A program made the translations under genes and the position numbers. Positions 17,583 to 30,140 of a stretch of DNA of 64,000 nucleotides are shown here, piece by piece. How positions within the stretch are numbered: the stretch's first letter is position 1; every line of letters begins with the position of its first letter. The notes beneath the pieces are model-generated. The model made no database searches. It had not been told where the DNA came from and worked only from the letters and a program-made list of their open reading frames with translations. The stretch is from Oxalobacteraceae sp. CFBP 8761 (GTDB taxonomy: Bacteria > Pseudomonadota > Gammaproteobacteria > Burkholderiales > Burkholderiaceae_D), in assembly GCA_014841595.1 (NCBI GenBank), contig JACYUE010000001.1:1414996-1478995 (forward strand), read 5' to 3'.

Positions 17583-19925
17583 ATGGTTGAAATTGAATTA
17601 GACGGCAAGAAAGTTGAAGTCCCACCGGGTTCGATGGTGATGGACGCCGCAAACAAGCTCGGAACGTACATTCCGCACTTCTGCTATCACAAGAAATTGT
17701 CGATCGCTGCGAACTGCCGCATGTGCCTCGTCGAAGTGGAAAAGGCGCCGAAGCCTTTGCCAGCGTGCGCGACCCCGGTCTCGCCGGGCATGATCGTGCG
17801 CAGCCACAGCGACAAGGCCGTGCAGGCCCAGAAGTCGGTGATGGAATTTTTGCTCATCAACCATCCGCTCGACTGCCCGATCTGCGATCAGGGCGGCGAA
17901 TGCCAGTTGCAGGATCTGGCCGTGGGCTATGGCAAGAGCGGTTCGCGCTACGAAGAAGAAAAGCGCGTGGTGGCCCCGAAGGAAGCGGGCCCGCTGATCT
18001 CGATGGAAGAGATGTCGCGTTGCATCCAGTGCACCCGTTGCGTGCGTTTCGGCCAGGAAGTGGCCGGCGTCATGGAATTCGGCATGCTGGGCCGCGGCGA
18101 GCATTCCGAGATCACGACGTTCGTCGGCAAGACCGTCGACTCGGAAGTCTCGGGCAACATGATCGACCTGTGCCCGGTCGGCGCGCTTACCAGCAAGCCA
18201 TTCCGTTATTCGGCCCGTCCATGGGAACTGCAGCGCCGCAAGTCGGTCTCGCCGCACGATTCGCTGGGCGCGAACCTGATTGTTCAGGTCAAGGGTGGCC
18301 GCGTCATGCGCGTGCTGCCGCTCGAGAATGAAGCGGTCAACGAATGCTGGCTGTCGGACAAAGAGCGTTTCTCGTACGAAGCGCTGAACAACACCGACCG
18401 CCTGACCAAGCCGATGATCAAGCAGGGCGGCATGTGGCAGGAAGCCGAGTGGCAGACCGCCCTCGAATACGTCGCCCACGGCTTGCGCAATATCCGTCAC
18501 GAACACGGCGCCGATGCGATCGCTGCCGTCGCGACTGCGCACTCGACCGTCGAAGAACTGCACCTGCTGAACAAGGCCATGCGTGGCATGGGCTCCGACA
18601 ACGTCGAGTTCCGCCTGCGCCAGAGCGATTTTTCGCTCGACGGCCAGGTCACGCCATGGCTCGGCATGCCGATCGCCCAGCTGAGCACGCTCAAGCGCGC
18701 ACTGGTCATCGGTTCGTTCCTGCGCAAGGATCACCCGCTGGTCACGACGCGTCTGCGCGCCGCCACCAAGTCGGGCCTGCGCCTGTCGCTGGTCGCTGGC
18801 GCAGACGACGAACTCTTGATGAAGGTCGCGCACAAACTGATCGCCGCGCCGAGCGACTGGCTCGTCGCACTGTCGGAAATCGTCGTTGCCATCGCTGCCG
18901 ACAAGGGCATCGCGGCGCCAGCCGGTTTCGAACAAATCGAAGCATCGGACATCGCCAAAGCCATCGCCGCGTCGCTGGTCGTCGTTGGCGACGTTGAACT
19001 GCCAGGCGCGATCCTGCTGGGCAACGCTGCTGCACAACATCCGCAAGCATCGAAAATCCACGCCGCCGCGCAGTGGATCGCCGAGCAGACCGGTTGCTCG
19101 TTCGGTTACCTGGTCGAGTCGGCCAACACGATCGGCGGCCACCTGGTGGGCGCCACGTCGGGCAAGAACGAAGCACCGTTCGCCACGCCGAAAAAAGCCT
19201 ATGTGCTGCTGAACGCCGAGCCGCAACTGGACGCTGCCAATCCGCAGCAAGCCAGTGCCGCTCTGGCCGGCGCCGAGATGGTCGTCGTCATGTCGGCCTT
19301 CAAGCATGGCTTGGACTACGCCGACGTGCTGCTGCCAATCGCGCCGTTCTCGGAAACTTCGGGCACGTTCGTCAATTGCGAAGGCCGCGCACAGAGCTTC
19401 AACGGCACCGTGCGTCCGCTGGGTGACACGCGTCCAGCCTGGAAAGTGCTGCGCGTGCTGGGTAACCTGCTGGGCCTGCAGGGCTTCGACTACGACACGT
19501 CGGAATCGATCCGCGACGAGCTGTTCGGCAAGGGTGTTACCGATCTGTCGGGCAAGCTGAACAACAAAGCCACGCTGGCACCGACCGTTGGCGCCTATGC
19601 GCCAGCGGGCCAGCTCGAGCGCGTGACCGACGTGCCGGTGTACTTCACCGATGCGCTGGCACGCCGCGCCGAACCGCTGCAGCGCACCGCGGATGCGAAC
19701 GCGCCGCTGGTCACGCTTTCGAAAGCGGTGGCTGAATCGATCGGCGTCAAGGCCGGCGACAGCGTCACCGTCACGCAAGGCAGCGGTTCGGCCGTGCTGG
19801 TGGCCGATGTCGACGCCACGCTGCCATCGAACGCAGTGCGGGTCGCCGCGGGCCATCCGGCCGTGGCAGGCCTGGGCGCCATGTTCGGTTCCATCCAAGT
19901 TGCAAAAGCAGGGGAGAGCAAGTAA
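17583..19925 (+). CDS. nuoG: NADH-quinone oxidoreductase subunit G
   Basis: A 780-residue 75-kDa subunit with the chain of iron-sulfur clusters. An N-terminal [2Fe-2S] ferredoxin uses Cys34, 45, 48, 62. The N5-type site uses His94, Cys98, 101, 107. The N4-type site uses Cys147, 150, 153, 197. A degenerate molybdopterin-oxidoreductase domain follows. The C-terminal part is rich in Ala and less conserved. It ends in TAATG, coupled to nuoH. Confidence 0.97.
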   Translation: MVEIELDGKKVEVPPGSMVMDAANKLGTYIPHFCYHKKLSIAANCRMCLVEVEKAPKPLPACATPVSPGMIVRSHSDKAVQAQKSVMEFLLINHPLDCPICDQGGECQLQDLAVGYGKSGSRYEEEKRVVAPKEAGPLISMEEMSRCIQCTRCVRFGQEVAGVMEFGMLGRGEHSEITTFVGKTVDSEVSGNMIDLCPVGALTSKPFRYSARPWELQRRKSVSPHDSLGANLIVQVKGGRVMRVLPLENEAVNECWLSDKERFSYEALNNTDRLTKPMIKQGGMWQEAEWQTALEYVAHGLRNIRHEHGADAIAAVATAHSTVEELHLLNKAMRGMGSDNVEFRLRQSDFSLDGQVTPWLGMPIAQLSTLKRALVIGSFLRKDHPLVTTRLRAATKSGLRLSLVAGADDELLMKVAHKLIAAPSDWLVALSEIVVAIAADKGIAAPAGFEQIEASDIAKAIAASLVVVGDVELPGAILLGNAAAQHPQASKIHAAAQWIAEQTGCSFGYLVESANTIGGHLVGATSGKNEAPFATPKKAYVLLNAEPQLDAANPQQASAALAGAEMVVVMSAFKHGLDYADVLLPIAPFSETSGTFVNCEGRAQSFNGTVRPLGDTRPAWKVLRVLGNLLGLQGFDYDTSESIRDELFGKGVTDLSGKLNNKATLAPTVGAYAPAGQLERVTDVPVYFTDALARRAEPLQRTADANAPLVTLSKAVAESIGVKAGDSVTVTQGSGSAVLVADVDATLPSNAVRVAAGHPAVAGLGAMFGSIQVAKAGESK

Positions 19926-21016
19926 TGGCCGCGCCCGGTTACATTGATTCATTCAACGCCGGCGGTGCAGACCTGCTCGGCCCGGTCTGGCCGATTGTCT
20001 GGACCCTGATCAAGATCATCGCGGTGCTGGCGCCGCTGATGATCGCGATCGCCTACGCCACGCTGTGGGAACGCAAGTTCATCGGCTGGATCCAGATCCG
20101 CGTGGGTCCAAACCGCGTCGGTCCTGGCGGCCTGCTGCAGCCAATGGCCGACGGCCTGAAGCTCCTGATCAAAGAGATCGTGATCCCGGCCAAGGCGAGC
20201 AAGAGCCTGTTCGTGATCGGTCCGGTCATGACGATCATGCCCGCACTGGCTGCCTGGTCGGTCATTCCATTCGGTCCGCAATTTGCGCTGGCCAACGTGA
20301 ACGCCGGCGTGCTGCTGCTGATGGCGATCACCTCGGTCGAGGTCTACGGCATCATCATCGCCGGCTGGGCGTCGAACTCGAAGTACTCGTTCATGGGCGC
20401 CATGCGCGCATCGGCCCAGATGATCTCGTACGAAATCCCGATGGGCTTCGTGCTGGTGGTCGTGCTGATGGTCACGGGCAGCCTGAACCTGTCGGACATC
20501 GTCGCCGGTCAGCAGATGGGCACGTTCGCCGGCTGGGGTGTCAACTTCCTGTCGTGGAACTGGCTGCCGCTGTTCCCGCTGTTCATCATCTATCTGGTGT
20601 CGGGCCTGGCCGAGTGCGGCCGTCACCCGTTCGACGTGATCGAAGGTGAATCCGAGATCGTTGCCGGTCACATGGTCGAGTACTCGGGCATGTCGTACGC
20701 GATGTTCATGCTGGCCGAATACGGCAACATGATCCTGATCGCCTGCCTGGCGTCACTGTTCTTCCTCGGCGGCTGGTCGGCACCATTCAGCTTCCTCGAA
20801 GTGGGCGGCACCCTGGGCGGCTTCATCGGCTTCTTCTGGCTGTTCCTGAAAACGTTCTGCCTGGTTACGTTCTTCATCTGGGTGCGCGGTACGTTCCCAC
20901 GTTACCGTTACGACCAGATCATGCGTCTGGGCTGGAAAGTGTTCATTCCGATCACGCTGATCTGGCTGGTGTTCATCGCCGCCTGGATGCAGACGTCGTG
21001 GAATATTTGGAAGTAA
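19925..21016 (+). CDS. nuoH: NADH-quinone oxidoreductase subunit H
   Basis: A 363-residue membrane subunit that links the peripheral arm to the proton-pumping arm and closes the quinone channel. About eight helices; conserved [19 protein letters not shown] sits on the first cytoplasmic loop, [18 protein letters not shown] carries the acidic residues of the E channel, and [14 protein letters not shown] is near the C-terminus. Confidence 0.98.
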   Translation: MAAPGYIDSFNAGGADLLGPVWPIVWTLIKIIAVLAPLMIAIAYATLWERKFIGWIQIRVGPNRVGPGGLLQPMADGLKLLIKEIVIPAKASKSLFVIGPVMTIMPALAAWSVIPFGPQFALANVNAGVLLLMAITSVEVYGIIIAGWASNSKYSFMGAMRASAQMISYEIPMGFVLVVVLMVTGSLNLSDIVAGQQMGTFAGWGVNFLSWNWLPLFPLFIIYLVSGLAECGRHPFDVIEGESEIVAGHMVEYSGMSYAMFMLAEYGNMILIACLASLFFLGGWSAPFSFLEVGGTLGGFIGFFWLFLKTFCLVTFFIWVRGTFPRYRYDQIMRLGWKVFIPITLIWLVFIAAWMQTSWNIWK

Positions 21017-21026
21017 GGGGACGCAC

Positions 21027-21515
21027 ATGTCACGTATGAAAGAAATCCTCGGCAGCCTGATGCTGACCGAGTTGATCAAGGGCCTGGCCCTGACCGGCCG
21101 CTACGCTCTGTCGCGCTCGATCACGGTCCAGTACCCGGAAGAAAAGACCCCGATGTCGAACCGCTTCCGCGGTCTGCATGCGCTGCGTCGCTACCCCAAC
21201 GGGGAAGAGCGCTGCATCGCCTGCAAACTGTGCGAAGCAGTCTGCCCGGCCATGGCGATCACGATCGAGTCGACCCAGCGCGAAGACGGCACCCGCCGCA
21301 CCTCGCGCTACGACATCGACCTGACCAAGTGCATCTTCTGCGGCTTCTGCGAAGAATCGTGCCCGGTCGATTCGATCGTCGAAACGCACGTGCTGGAATA
21401 TCACGGCGAAAAACGCGGCGACCTCTATTACACCAAAGAGATGCTGCTGGCCGTGGGTGACCGCTACGAAACCGAGATTGCCGCTGCCCGCGAGGCGGAC
21501 GCCAAGTTCCGCTAA
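21027..21515 (+). CDS. nuoI: NADH-quinone oxidoreductase subunit I
   Basis: A 162-residue ferredoxin-like subunit carrying clusters N6a and N6b. Two complete CxxCxxCxxxCP sets are present: Cys63, 66, 69, 73 and Cys102, 105, 108, 112. It passes electrons from NuoG to NuoB. An N-terminal amphipathic helix lies on the membrane surface. It follows nuoH by 10 bases. Confidence 0.98.
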   Translation: MSRMKEILGSLMLTELIKGLALTGRYALSRSITVQYPEEKTPMSNRFRGLHALRRYPNGEERCIACKLCEAVCPAMAITIESTQREDGTRRTSRYDIDLTKCIFCGFCEESCPVDSIVETHVLEYHGEKRGDLYYTKEMLLAVGDRYETEIAAAREADAKFR

Positions 21516-21546
21516 GTGTTAATTACAAGAGGCTCCTGGGTTAGTC

Positions 21547-22230
21547 ATGACATTTACTGATATTTTGTTCTACGTGTTCGCGGCCGTGATGGTGCTGGCA
21601 GGCCTGCGCGTCATTACCGCCAAGAACCCGGTTCACGCCGCGCTGTTCCTGGTGCTGGCTTTCTTTAACGCCGCCGGTATCTGGCTGCTGCTGAAGGCCG
21701 AATTCCTCGCCATCGTGCTGGTGCTGGTCTATGTCGGCGCCGTCATGGTGCTGTTCCTGTTCGTCGTCATGATGCTCGATATTAATATCGACCGCATGCG
21801 CGAAGGTTTCTGGGGCTTCCTGCCACTGGCCGCCGGCGTCGGCGCCCTGATCGTGCTCGAAATGGGCGCGGTGCTGTGGCACGGCTACAGCAACTTCCAG
21901 CAAACCCCGGAAGCGGCTGCCCTGAACATTGGCGGCACCAAGGAACTGGGCCTGCAGATCTACACCCGCTATATCTACGGCTTTGAAATTGCCGCCGTGG
22001 TGCTGCTGGTGGCGATCATCGCTGCTGTCGCCCTGACGCTGCGCCGCCGCAAGGACAGCAAGGCCATCGATCCAGCCGACGCCGTGCGTGTGAAACGCAA
22101 CGACCGCCTGAAGATCATCAAGGTCGCGACCGTGAACCAGCCGGCGATCGATGCCGCGAACGTGGCCAAGGCCGCTGCAGCCGCTGCTGCTGCCGCGCCA
22201 GCTGCTGCCGAACCGAAGGAAAGCAAATGA
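21547..22230 (+). CDS. nuoJ: NADH-quinone oxidoreductase subunit J
   Basis: A 227-residue membrane subunit with five helices ([20 protein letters not shown] and [20 protein letters not shown] are the conserved ones; the latter contains the flexible helix 3). The C-terminus carries an Ala-rich, Lys-tipped cytoplasmic tail (about residues 200-227) that is longer than the E. coli protein. It overlaps nuoK by 4 bases. Confidence 0.95.
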   Translation: MTFTDILFYVFAAVMVLAGLRVITAKNPVHAALFLVLAFFNAAGIWLLLKAEFLAIVLVLVYVGAVMVLFLFVVMMLDINIDRMREGFWGFLPLAAGVGALIVLEMGAVLWHGYSNFQQTPEAAALNIGGTKELGLQIYTRYIYGFEIAAVVLLVAIIAAVALTLRRRKDSKAIDPADAVRVKRNDRLKIIKVATVNQPAIDAANVAKAAAAAAAAAPAAAEPKESK

Positions 22231-22535
22231 CCGTCTCCCTCGCACACTATCTGATCCTGGGCGCGATCCTGTTCGCGATCTCGGTGGTCGGTATCTTCCT
22301 GAACCGGAAGAACATCATCATCTTGCTGATGGCCATCGAATTGATGCTGCTGGCGGTGAACCTGAACTTCATCGCGTTTTCCCACTACCTGGGCGACGCG
22401 GCGGGGCAGATCTTCGTGTTCTTCATTTTGACCGTCGCGGCCGCCGAAAGTGCAATCGGCCTGGCGATCCTGGTGGTCCTGTTCCGCAATCTGGACACGA
22501 TCAACGTGGAAGACCTCGACAGCCTCAAGGGCTGA
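22227..22535 (+). CDS. nuoK: NADH-quinone oxidoreductase subunit K
   Basis: A 102-residue membrane subunit with three helices. It contains the two buried Glu residues of the proton route (in [12 protein letters not shown] and [12 protein letters not shown]). Homologous to MrpC of Na+/H+ antiporters. Translationally coupled to nuoJ. Confidence 0.97.
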   Translation: MTVSLAHYLILGAILFAISVVGIFLNRKNIIILLMAIELMLLAVNLNFIAFSHYLGDAAGQIFVFFILTVAAAESAIGLAILVVLFRNLDTINVEDLDSLKG

Positions 22536-22574
22536 TCGGTCTCGCTCGATAACTTATAACGAATAAGGTTCAAC

Positions 22575-24689
<2,115 letters not shown>

Positions 24690-24711
24690 TCACAGGCAGA
24701 GATAACGAAAA

Positions 24712-26214
24712 ATGATGCAGTCTACAATTTCAACATTTCCACCGTACCTGAGCCTGGCCATCTGGCTCCCGATCCTGTTCGGCGTGCTGGTCCTGGCCGT
24801 CGGCCGCGACAAGAATGCCGGCATGGTACGCATGCTCTCGCTCGTGGGCGCCATCGTCAGCCTGTTGCCGACGATTCCCCTGATCACGAACTTCGACAAC
24901 GCTGCGCACGGCATGCAGTTCTTCGAACAAGCGGCCTGGATCGATCGCTTCAACATCTTCTACCGCCTGGGTGTCGATGGTCTGTCGCTGTGGTTCGTGC
25001 CGCTGACCGCCTTCATCACGATCATCGTCGTGCTGGCGGCCTGGGAAGTGATCCAGGAACGTGTCGCCCAGTACATGGGTTCGTTCCTGATCCTGTCGGG
25101 TCTGATGATCGGCGTGTTCTGCGCGCTGGACGGCCTGCTGTTCTACTTCTTCTTCGAAGCGACGCTGATCCCGATGTTCATCATCATCGGCGTGTTCGGC
25201 GGCCCGAATCGCGTGTACGCGGCGTTCAAGTTCTTCCTGTACACCTTCTTCGGCTCGCTGCTGACGTTGGTCGCGATCATCTACCTGTACAACGCGTCGG
25301 GCACGTTCAACATCCTCGACTGGCACCTGCTGCCATTGACGATGAAAGAGCAGATCCTGATCTTCTGCGCGTTCTTCATGGCATTTGCCGTCAAGGTGCC
25401 GATGTGGCCAGTGCACACCTGGCTGCCGGATGCCCACGTCGAAGCGCCAACCGGCGGCTCGGTCGTGCTGGCTGCGATCATGCTGAAGCTCGGCGCATAT
25501 GGTTTTCTCCGCTTCTCGCTGCCGATCACCCCGGACGCGAGCCAGTACCTGGCGCCGGTCGTCATCGTGCTGTCGCTGATCGCCGTGATCTACATCGGTC
25601 TGGTTGCGCTGGTCCAGAAGGACATGAAGAAACTGGTGGCGTACTCGTCGATTGCCCACATGGGCTTCGTCACGCTGGGCTTCTTCATGTTCAACGACCT
25701 GGGCGTGCAGGGCGGCCTGATGCAGGCGATCTCGCACGGCTTCGTGTCGGGCGCGATGTTCCTGTGTATCGGCGTGCTGTACGACCGTGTCCACTCGCGT
25801 GAAATCGCTGCCTACGGCGGTGTCGTCAACACGATGCCGAAGTTCGCTGCCTTCGCCGTGCTGTTCTCGATGGCCAATGCCGGCCTGCCGGCGACGTCGG
25901 GCTTCATCGGCGAGTTCATGGTCATCCTGGGCGCGGTCGAGTTCAACTTCTGGACCGGTCTTGCTTCGGGCACCGCGCTGATCCTGGGCGCCGCCTACTC
26001 GCTGTGGATGGTCAAGCGCGTCATCTTTGGCCCGGTCGCCAACAAGCATGTTGCCGAGCTGGTCGACCTGAACGGCCGCGAGTTCGCCATCCTGTCGGTG
26101 CTGGCCATCGCCACCCTGGCCATGGGCCTGTACCCTGCGCCGATCGCCGAGACCCTGCAGGTGTCGGTCACCGATCTCCTGCAACATGTCGCAGTCAGCA
26201 AAGTGCCTCAATAA
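24712..26214 (+). CDS. nuoM: NADH-quinone oxidoreductase subunit M
   Basis: A 500-residue antiporter-like proton-pumping subunit with about 14 helices. The family block FFEATLIPMFIIIGVFGGPNR contains the essential Glu, and AVKVPMWPVHTWLPDAHVEA the essential Lys. It starts ATGATG at 24712; the second ATG (24715) is equally possible. It follows nuoL by 22 bases. Confidence 0.97.
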   Translation: MMQSTISTFPPYLSLAIWLPILFGVLVLAVGRDKNAGMVRMLSLVGAIVSLLPTIPLITNFDNAAHGMQFFEQAAWIDRFNIFYRLGVDGLSLWFVPLTAFITIIVVLAAWEVIQERVAQYMGSFLILSGLMIGVFCALDGLLFYFFFEATLIPMFIIIGVFGGPNRVYAAFKFFLYTFFGSLLTLVAIIYLYNASGTFNILDWHLLPLTMKEQILIFCAFFMAFAVKVPMWPVHTWLPDAHVEAPTGGSVVLAAIMLKLGAYGFLRFSLPITPDASQYLAPVVIVLSLIAVIYIGLVALVQKDMKKLVAYSSIAHMGFVTLGFFMFNDLGVQGGLMQAISHGFVSGAMFLCIGVLYDRVHSREIAAYGGVVNTMPKFAAFAVLFSMANAGLPATSGFIGEFMVILGAVEFNFWTGLASGTALILGAAYSLWMVKRVIFGPVANKHVAELVDLNGREFAILSVLAIATLAMGLYPAPIAETLQVSVTDLLQHVAVSKVPQ

Positions 26215-26220
26215 AACGCC

Positions 26221-27735
26221 ATGAACGAGATGAACACAACCCTGTTATCGGCGGTCGACACCAATCTGGTGCCGGTCTACGCCGAGATCTTCCTCCTGAT
26301 CGCCACCTCGGCGATCCTGCTGATCGACATGTACCTGAAGGCCGGCAAGCGCAACCTGACGTATGCGCTGTCGCTGCTGGCAATCGCCGGTTGCGCCGTG
26401 TTCTCCTTCGTCGATTTCAATGCCGGCACGACCGTCTTCACCTTCAACGGGATGTACGTGTCCGACCCGATGTCGAATCTGCTCAAGCTGTTCACCTATG
26501 CAGCCACGGCCATGACCCTGGTCTACTCGCGCCAGTACATCGGCGAGCGCGACATGATGTCGGGCAACCTGGGCGGCGAGTTCTACGTGCTCGCGCTGTT
26601 CGCGATGCTGGGCCAGATGATCATGATCTCCGGTAACAGCATGCTGTCGATCTACCTGGGCCTCGAACTGATGTCGCTGTCGACCTACGCTCTCGTGGCC
26701 CTGCGCCGCGATCACGCGATCTCGACCGAAGCGGCGATGAAGTACTTCGTCCTCGGCGCACTGGCATCGGGCTTCCTGCTGTACGGCATGTCGATGATCT
26801 ACGGTGCCACCGGTTCGCTGGACATCACCACGATCGGGCAGGTCACGAGCGCCAACGAGGCGGATCCGATGATCCTGGTCTTCGGCCTGGTGTTCCTGGT
26901 GGCTGGCCTGGCGTTCAAGCTCGGTGTCGTGCCATTCCACATGTGGGTACCGGACGTGGTGCAGGGCGCCCCGACGGCTGTCACGATCCTGCTGGGCGGC
27001 GCGCCGAAGCTGGCGACGTTCGCCATCATCATCCGCCTGCTGGTCGAAGCGCTGCCATCGATGGCCTTTGACTGGCAGCAGATGCTGATGGTCGTGGCCG
27101 TGCTGTCGCTGGCCTTCGGTAACATCACCGCGATCGCGCAGACCAATCTCAAGCGCATGCTGGCCTACTCGACCATTGCCCAGATGGGCTTTGTCGTGCT
27201 GGCCCTGGTGGTGGGCAATATCGGTGGCGATACGACCGATGCCGCCGCTGCCTACAGCGCTGGTATGTACTACACGATCATCTATGTGCTCACGACGGTC
27301 GGTACCTTTGGCCTGATCATGATGCTGGCGCGCGCCGGCCATGAAGCCGAGCTGATCAGCGACTTCAAGGGTCTCGGCAAGCGCAGCCCATGGTTCGCGA
27401 TTGTCATGACCATCCTGATGTTCTCACTGGCTGGCGTGCCGCCGATGGTGGGCTTCATCGCCAAGTACGCGGTGCTGCAGGCCGTGGCCAATGCCGGCAT
27501 GGTGTGGCTGGCGGTTGTGGCCGTGATGTTCTCGCTGATCGGTGCGTTCTACTACCTGCGCATCGTCAAGACCATCTGGTTCGACGAAGCAATCGACACC
27601 TCGGCCATCTCGACCCCGCTGGACATGCGCATCATCATGTCGCTCAACGGTGTGGCGATCGTGGTGATGGGCGTGATTCCAGGCAGCCTGCTGGCCGTCT
27701 GCTACAGCGCCATGCAAGCCACGCTGGCCAAGTAA
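26221..27735 (+). CDS. nuoN: NADH-quinone oxidoreductase subunit N
   Basis: A 504-residue antiporter-like proton-pumping subunit, the last of the 14 nuo genes. Conserved YLGLELMSLSTYALVALRR, GVVPFHMWVPDVVQGAP and AYSTIAQMGFVVLAL are present. It begins 6 bases after nuoM; ATG 26221 or 26230 could serve. Followed 3 bases later by a DUF2818 gene. Confidence 0.97.
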   Translation: MNEMNTTLLSAVDTNLVPVYAEIFLLIATSAILLIDMYLKAGKRNLTYALSLLAIAGCAVFSFVDFNAGTTVFTFNGMYVSDPMSNLLKLFTYAATAMTLVYSRQYIGERDMMSGNLGGEFYVLALFAMLGQMIMISGNSMLSIYLGLELMSLSTYALVALRRDHAISTEAAMKYFVLGALASGFLLYGMSMIYGATGSLDITTIGQVTSANEADPMILVFGLVFLVAGLAFKLGVVPFHMWVPDVVQGAPTAVTILLGGAPKLATFAIIIRLLVEALPSMAFDWQQMLMVVAVLSLAFGNITAIAQTNLKRMLAYSTIAQMGFVVLALVVGNIGGDTTDAAAAYSAGMYYTIIYVLTTVGTFGLIMMLARAGHEAELISDFKGLGKRSPWFAIVMTILMFSLAGVPPMVGFIAKYAVLQAVANAGMVWLAVVAVMFSLIGAFYYLRIVKTIWFDEAIDTSAISTPLDMRIIMSLNGVAIVVMGVIPGSLLAVCYSAMQATLAK

Positions 27736-27738
27736 GGC

Positions 27739-28065
27739 GTGGATCTGAACCTGGCCGCCTGGCTGGTGGTGCTGCTTGCACTGGCCGCCGCCAATCTGCC
27801 GTTCATCAACGAGCGCCTGTTCGGGCTCGTGACGCTCCCCAGCCGCAAGCCGGCCGGGGAGCGCCGCACCAAGCCGTTCCCGGTGCGGTTGCTCGAGCTG
27901 ATCGTCCTGTACTTCGTGGTGGGCTTCATTGCCCGCCTGCTCGAATCGCGCATCGGGTCGGTGGCCGTGCAGACCTGGGAGTTTCATGCCGTGACCGGGT
28001 GCCTGTTCCTGGTACTGGCGTTTCCCGGCTTCGTGATGCGGTATCTGCACAAGCCACGCAGGTAG
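27739..28065 (+). CDS. DUF2818 family membrane protein
   Basis: A 108-residue inner-membrane protein with three predicted helices (AAWLVVLLALAAANLPFIN, LLELIVLYFVVGFIARLL and TGCLFLVLAFPGFVM). It begins with GTG 3 bases after the nuoN stop and so belongs to the nuo transcript. DUF2818 is found in betaproteobacteria right after nuoN; its role in complex I assembly or stability is only inferred from position. Confidence 0.85.
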   Translation: MDLNLAAWLVVLLALAAANLPFINERLFGLVTLPSRKPAGERRTKPFPVRLLELIVLYFVVGFIARLLESRIGSVAVQTWEFHAVTGCLFLVLAFPGFVMRYLHKPRR

Positions 28066-28124
28066 AGATCGGGCGGTTCGCTTATGATGCTTCGTATCGC
28101 AGCCTCAACGATAAGGAGCACATA

Positions 28125-28679
28125 GTGTCGGAACTGAAAGAAACCCGCCTTGATGGCGGCGTCGTCTACGATGGTCACTTCCTGAAGGTCGAACGCGACC
28201 GCATTCGTCTGCCGGATGGCAAGGAAAGCCACCGCGAATTCATCCGCCACCCCGGCGCCGTTGTCATCCTCCCGCTACTGCCCGATGGGCGCATCCTGCT
28301 GGAACGCCAGTTCCGCTACCCGAACGGCAAGGTCTTCATCGAATTCCCGGCCGGTAAAATCGATCCGGGCGAAGACCACCTCGATTGCGCCAAACGTGAA
28401 CTGGTCGAAGAGACCGGCTACACGGCTGCCAAGTGGCGCTTCGTCTGCACCATCCACAATGCCATCGCCTACTCGGACGAGCACCTCGAGATCTTCCTGG
28501 CCGAAGACCTGACGCACGGCGAGCAACGGCTCGACGCCGGCGAATTCCTCGAACTGTTCAGTGTCACGTTGCCCGAACTGCTCGAACTCGTGCGCCGTGG
28601 CGAGATCACCGACGTCAAGACGATCATCGGCACGTTCTGGCTCGAGAAGATCCCGGCCGGCGACTGGACCCCCGCCTGA
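28125..28679 (+). CDS. nudF: Nudix hydrolase, ADP-ribose pyrophosphatase type
   Basis: A 184-residue enzyme with a complete Nudix box (GKIDPGE, then RELVEETG with seven residues between), which binds the catalytic magnesium. The overall pattern (N-terminal dimerisation strands, YPNGKVFIEFPAGK) fits ADP-ribose diphosphatase, cutting ADP-ribose to AMP and ribose 5-phosphate. The start is GTG 28125 with AAGGAG 7 bases upstream; the longer frame inside nuoN is a shadow. The exact substrate is not proven. Confidence 0.88.
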   Translation: MSELKETRLDGGVVYDGHFLKVERDRIRLPDGKESHREFIRHPGAVVILPLLPDGRILLERQFRYPNGKVFIEFPAGKIDPGEDHLDCAKRELVEETGYTAAKWRFVCTIHNAIAYSDEHLEIFLAEDLTHGEQRLDAGEFLELFSVTLPELLELVRRGEITDVKTIIGTFWLEKIPAGDWTPA

Positions 28680-28684
28680 ACACG

Positions 28685-29380
28685 ATGCAGCCCTGGTTGT
28701 TTGCAGCAGTACTAATCCTGTTGGCCTCGTCGGTGTCGGCGCAAACCCGCACGCCGCTGCAGGCGCGCTGCGAAGACACGATCGGCGAGAGCATCTCGGT
28801 GTTGTCGACGCGCGAGCAGGGCTATCGCATCGACAACACGCGCTCGTATCATGACCTCACGCGCCTGATGCCCAGCGTGCGGCGCGGCTCGTGGGTGCTT
28901 GGCCTGACCCACACCGAAGCACGCGTGCGCATCAAGGTCGACGGGCGCATGCTGATCGACGCGGCGACGGGCTATGAATGCGTGGCGCCGCGCATTGACG
29001 TCAGTCTCGATTACGCGCCCATCGTTGTGTATGTGAGCCGTGAATTCCCGCCCGCATCGTGCGCCTACCGCGAAGTGCTGGCCCACGAAATGCGCCACCT
29101 GACGACCTACCAGACCTTCATGCCGAAAGCCGAAGCCACCGTGCGCGCCCGACTGGCGGCGCGCTTTGCCGGCAAGCCGCTGTACGCGCCCATCGGCCAG
29201 GCGCGGGGTCTGCTGCAGCGCGAGATCGACCGTAGCTGGATGCCCTACATTAAGGGTGAGATGGCGAAAGTGGAAGTGCTGCAGGCCGCGATCGATACGC
29301 CGCAGGAGTACGCCCGCCTGGGCAAGGTTTGTGCAGGTGAGGTACAGTCGTTGTTGAGACCTGCACGGCGTAATGGATGA
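28685..29380 (+). CDS. Secreted HExxH-containing hypothetical protein (possible metallopeptidase)
   Basis: A 231-residue protein with a signal peptide ending VSAQ (about residue 20). It contains HEMRH in the segment EVLAHEMRHLTTYQTF, fitting the zinc-peptidase HExxH pattern. Four Cys residues in the mature part may form disulfides (periplasm). No named family was recognised; the third zinc ligand is not obvious. The start lies 5 bases after the Nudix stop and the end overlaps ispD by 8 bases, so it is embedded in an operon with both. Function unknown. Confidence 0.7.
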   Translation: MQPWLFAAVLILLASSVSAQTRTPLQARCEDTIGESISVLSTREQGYRIDNTRSYHDLTRLMPSVRRGSWVLGLTHTEARVRIKVDGRMLIDAATGYECVAPRIDVSLDYAPIVVYVSREFPPASCAYREVLAHEMRHLTTYQTFMPKAEATVRARLAARFAGKPLYAPIGQARGLLQREIDRSWMPYIKGEMAKVEVLQAAIDTPQEYARLGKVCAGEVQSLLRPARRNG

Positions 29381-30119
29381 CAACCAGCTGTTGATGACAA
29401 TGAACGAACAACCCGACGTAACCCGCCACGTGGCCCTGATTCCGGCCGCCGGTGTCGGCGCCCGCATGGCTGCCGGCAGTCCCAAGCAATACCTGCCGAT
29501 CGGCGCCAAGCCCATGCTGCGCCACACGGTCGACGCCTTTCTATCCAGCCCGCTGATTGCGCACACCTATGTGGTTGTCAGCGCGGACGACCCGTTCATC
29601 GACACCGTGCTGCCGGACGCCAGCGATGACTCGAGCCGCGTGACGGTCCTTCGCTGCGGCGGCGCGACGCGCATGGAATCGATCCGCAACGGCTTGCACG
29701 CCGTGCGCGCCGCGCTGGCCGATACCGACCACGTTCTCGTGCACGACGCCGCGCGCCCCGGCCTGAACGCGGCGCTGATCGAACGCCTGATCACCGAGAC
29801 AGGCGACCATCCGGCCGGCGGCCTGCTGGCCCTGCCGGTGGTGGATACCGTCAAGCGCAGGGGCGACGGCGGCCTTGCCACCGTCGATCGTGCCAACCTG
29901 TGGCTGGCCCAGACCCCGCAAATGTTTACCTACGCGCTGCTGTGCCGCGCGCTCGACGCGGCGACCGACCCTGCCGCGATCACCGACGACGCCAGCGCCG
30001 TGGAAGCTCTCGGCCTGGCCCCCAGGCTGGTCGAAGGGCACCCGCGCAATCTCAAAGTCACGCTGCCATCGGACATCCGCATCGCCGAGATGTACCTGGC
30101 CGCTGACGCCTCCATTTGA
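29373..30119 (+). CDS. ispD: 2-C-methyl-D-erythritol 4-phosphate cytidylyltransferase
   Basis: A protein of up to 248 residues catalysing the CTP-dependent third step of the MEP isoprenoid pathway. The nucleotide loop PAAGVGARMAAGSPKQY is near the start, and HDAARPGL, DTVKR and TPQMF follow. The start is uncertain: ATG 29373 overlaps the previous gene, while ATG 29394 or 29400 would shorten it by 7 or 9 residues with no loss of conserved sequence. IspF follows 21 bases later. Confidence 0.96.
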   Translation: MDDNQLLMTMNEQPDVTRHVALIPAAGVGARMAAGSPKQYLPIGAKPMLRHTVDAFLSSPLIAHTYVVVSADDPFIDTVLPDASDDSSRVTVLRCGGATRMESIRNGLHAVRAALADTDHVLVHDAARPGLNAALIERLITETGDHPAGGLLALPVVDTVKRRGDGGLATVDRANLWLAQTPQMFTYALLCRALDAATDPAAITDDASAVEALGLAPRLVEGHPRNLKVTLPSDIRIAEMYLAADASI

Positions 30120-30140
30120 CCAAGACAAGAAACGACCATC

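Noticed and set aside
17598..19952. Long minus-strand frame opposite nuoG (784 codons), and similar ones opposite nuoL, nuoM, nuoD and nuoF
   Set aside because: These arise because GC-rich third codon positions remove stops on the other strand. Their translations are repetitive Arg/His/Gln/Asp-rich without domains, while the plus strand encodes unmistakable complex I subunits.
27390..28124. Long N-terminal extension of the Nudix protein inside nuoN
   Set aside because: Arg/Gly-rich frame-shifted shadow of nuoN and DUF2818; GTG 28125 has a good ribosome site and starts the Nudix fold.
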